Part shown: positions 13,482-14,330 of the stretch, in pieces | Position numbering within the stretch: the stretch's first letter is position 1 | Layout of the letters: every line of letters begins with the position of its first letter | From: an uncultured Collinsella sp. | GTDB taxonomy: Bacteria > Actinomycetota > Coriobacteriia > Coriobacteriales > Coriobacteriaceae | DNA length: 14,330 bases | Direction: 5' to 3' | NCBI GenBank assembly: GCA_900553935.1 | Contig: USFK01000019.1 | Span: forward strand, 1 to 14,330 | Program-made: the position numbers and the translations under genes | The notes under the pieces: generated by a model | Told to the model about the DNA's origin: nothing | The model's input: the letters and a program-made list of their open reading frames with translations, nothing else | Databases searched by the model: none

Positions 13482-13515
13482 AAGCCGACGGGAGGGATCG
13501 CCCCGTCGGCTTTTT
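13482..13515 (+). terminator. Rho-independent terminator after the macrodomain gene
   Basis: GCCGACGGG (13484-13492) pairs with CCCGTCGGC (13502-13510) around a 9-base loop, with flanking AA/TT pairs and five T at 13511-13515. It lies 26 bases after the stop and 19 bases before the next start, so the hydrolase gene has little room for its own promoter and may depend on read-through. Confidence 0.92.
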
Positions 13516-13534
13516 ACTGAATGGGGAGCTCAAG

Positions 13535-14194
13535 ATGAAAAACGTTCTGTGCTTTGGTGACAGCAACACCTATGGCTATGATCCGGCTGGTATGCGCGAC
13601 GGCACCGCAGTGCGCTATGCGCAGGATGTGCGCTGGTGCGGTGTGGTGCAGCGTGACCTGGGTGAGGGCTGGCATGTGATTGAGGAAGGTCTAAATGGTC
13701 GCACGACGGTGCGCGACGATATGTGCCATCTGGACACCAACCTCAACGGCATTCGCGCGCTTCCGATGCTGCTCGAGGCCCATAAGCCGCTGGATGCGAT
13801 CGTGATCATGCTGGGCACCAACGACTGCAAGACGGTCTTTGGCGTGACGGCCTCAGATATTGCCCGCGGCGCCATGGCGTTGATTCGCGCCGTCCGTGCG
13901 TTTGCCTGGACCGATGCTGCGCCTTGCCCACGGATTCTGCTGATGGCGCCTATCAAGATTAAGCCGCAGATCGCCGACGTATATATGACCGATTTTGACG
14001 AGCATTCCGTAGAAGCCTCGGAACATTTTGGTGAGTACTACGCGCATGTGGCTGAGCAGTTTGGCTGCGACTTTTTGAATGCCGCCGACTTTGCCGAGCC
14101 GGGCGATATCGATTATCTGCACATGATGCCCGAAAGCCACGAGAGCCTGGGACATGCCGTGGCAGCCAAGCTCCAAGAGATGCTCGGTGAGTAG
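13535..14194 (+). CDS. SGNH/GDSL-family hydrolase (esterase or arylesterase-like)
   Basis: 219 residues, a single-domain SGNH hydrolase without signal peptide, hence cytoplasmic. The four blocks are present: VLCFGDSNTYGYDP with nucleophile Ser10, EGLNGRTTVRDD with block II Gly53, IVIMLGTNDCKTVF with Asn96 of block III, and DIDYLHMMPESHESLGHAVA with the Asp193-x-x-His196 pair of block V. The block I and III forms resemble the arylesterase / acyltransferase branch known from mycobacterial MsAcT-type enzymes. The substrate cannot be predicted. The start is ATG 13535 with GGGGAG 6 bases before it; an in-frame upstream start at 13472 lies before the terminator hairpin and is rejected. Confidence 0.92.
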   Translation: MKNVLCFGDSNTYGYDPAGMRDGTAVRYAQDVRWCGVVQRDLGEGWHVIEEGLNGRTTVRDDMCHLDTNLNGIRALPMLLEAHKPLDAIVIMLGTNDCKTVFGVTASDIARGAMALIRAVRAFAWTDAAPCPRILLMAPIKIKPQIADVYMTDFDEHSVEASEHFGEYYAHVAEQFGCDFLNAADFAEPGDIDYLHMMPESHESLGHAVAAKLQEMLGE

Positions 14195-14203
14195 CGCAGC
14201 CTC

Positions 14204-14243
14204 AAGCCACCACAAAGGGGACAGACGCCTTTGTGGTGGCTTT
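14204..14243 (+). terminator. Perfect 15-bp palindromic stem-loop after the hydrolase gene
   Basis: The 15-base arms at 14204-14218 and 14228-14242 are exact reverse complements around the 9-base loop GGACAGACG. Only TTT follows on the + strand. It lies 9 bases past the hydrolase stop and probably ends that transcript. The perfect arms and short U-run also fit a dispersed palindromic (REP-like) unit. Confidence 0.7.
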
Positions 14244-14273
14244 GCCCGGGTAAACGAACGGCTTGGCTCCCAT

Positions 14274-14330
14274 ATGGGCATGGACGAGCTCATCGACCTC
14301 TTTGCCGAGGGCGATGAGCTCGTCTCCAAT
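14274..14330 (+). CDS. Possible start of a truncated reading frame at the window edge
   Basis: From ATG 14274 (or ATG 14280) an open frame runs off the window. It reads MGMDELIDLFAEGDELVSN, 16 of 19 codons ending in G or C, as in the neighbours. No Shine-Dalgarno sequence is visible, and GGGTAAAC at 14248-14255 is a weak -10 candidate. The opposite strand is also open here and could be the 3' end of a convergent gene ending within the palindrome. With 57 bases the choice is uncertain and no product can be named. Confidence 0.3.
   Translation, partial: MGMDELIDLFAEGDELVSN

Noticed and set aside
14201..14330. Convergent - strand gene ending inside the palindrome
   Set aside because: The frame is open to the window edge, but it would end its coding sequence within the hairpin and has poorer third-position GC than the + frame. 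With so few bases it cannot be claimed, only noted.

Overview
The window reads as a stretch of chromosome from a high-GC Gram-positive, most likely a member of the Coriobacteriia (Collinsella-like). This rests on the GC-rich codon third positions, the actinobacterial gene set (pgeF, yggS, sepF, yggT and divIVA together) and the style of the proteins. It is inferred from content; no rRNA or other marker is present. No tRNA, CRISPR array, transposase or phage gene was seen.

Left half (1-8174, all on the + strand). After a terminator for an upstream gene (8-44) comes a run of ten genes: pgeF/ylmD - pstS - pstC - pstA - pstB - phoU - yggS/ylmE - sepF/ylmF - yggT/ylmG - divIVA, closed by a strong terminator (8145-8173). 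In many Gram-positives ylmD-ylmE-sepF-ylmG-(ylmH)-divIVA form one cluster after ftsZ. Here the complete high-affinity phosphate importer with its PhoU regulator sits between ylmD and ylmE, and pgeF overlaps pstS by 4 bases. A tandem 11-base direct repeat (74-95) just upstream of a -10-like element is a candidate response-regulator (Pho-box-like) site for the pst operon. yggT has no ATG, GTG or TTG at the position its family alignment and ribosome binding site demand; it appears to start at ATC.

Middle (8175-11000, mostly on the - strand). A small nitroreductase is preceded by helically phased TTTGGGT repeats. A pit-type low-affinity phosphate permease is followed by its DUF47 (PhoU-like) partner. 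A large, nearly perfect inverted repeat (8983-9090) lies between the DUF47 gene and the nitroreductase promoter region. The pit leader carries an ideal Shine-Dalgarno sequence facing a three-codon reading frame (Met-Phe-Leu-stop) in frame with pit.

Right part (11000-14330, + strand). A 112-residue protein of unknown function is probably expressed from a leaderless mRNA. It is followed by a Bax-inhibitor-1 family membrane protein, a PARG-like macrodomain protein (TIGR02452 type) whose catalytic QEE motif reads QEA, an SGNH/GDSL hydrolase, and a perfect 15-bp palindrome ahead of an incomplete reading frame at the window edge.

Two phosphate uptake systems, each with a PhoU-type partner, therefore lie within 11 kb, interleaved with the cell-division and polar-growth genes sepF and divIVA. 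A recurring GGGTANNAT-type element precedes several transcription units and is proposed as the local promoter signature.
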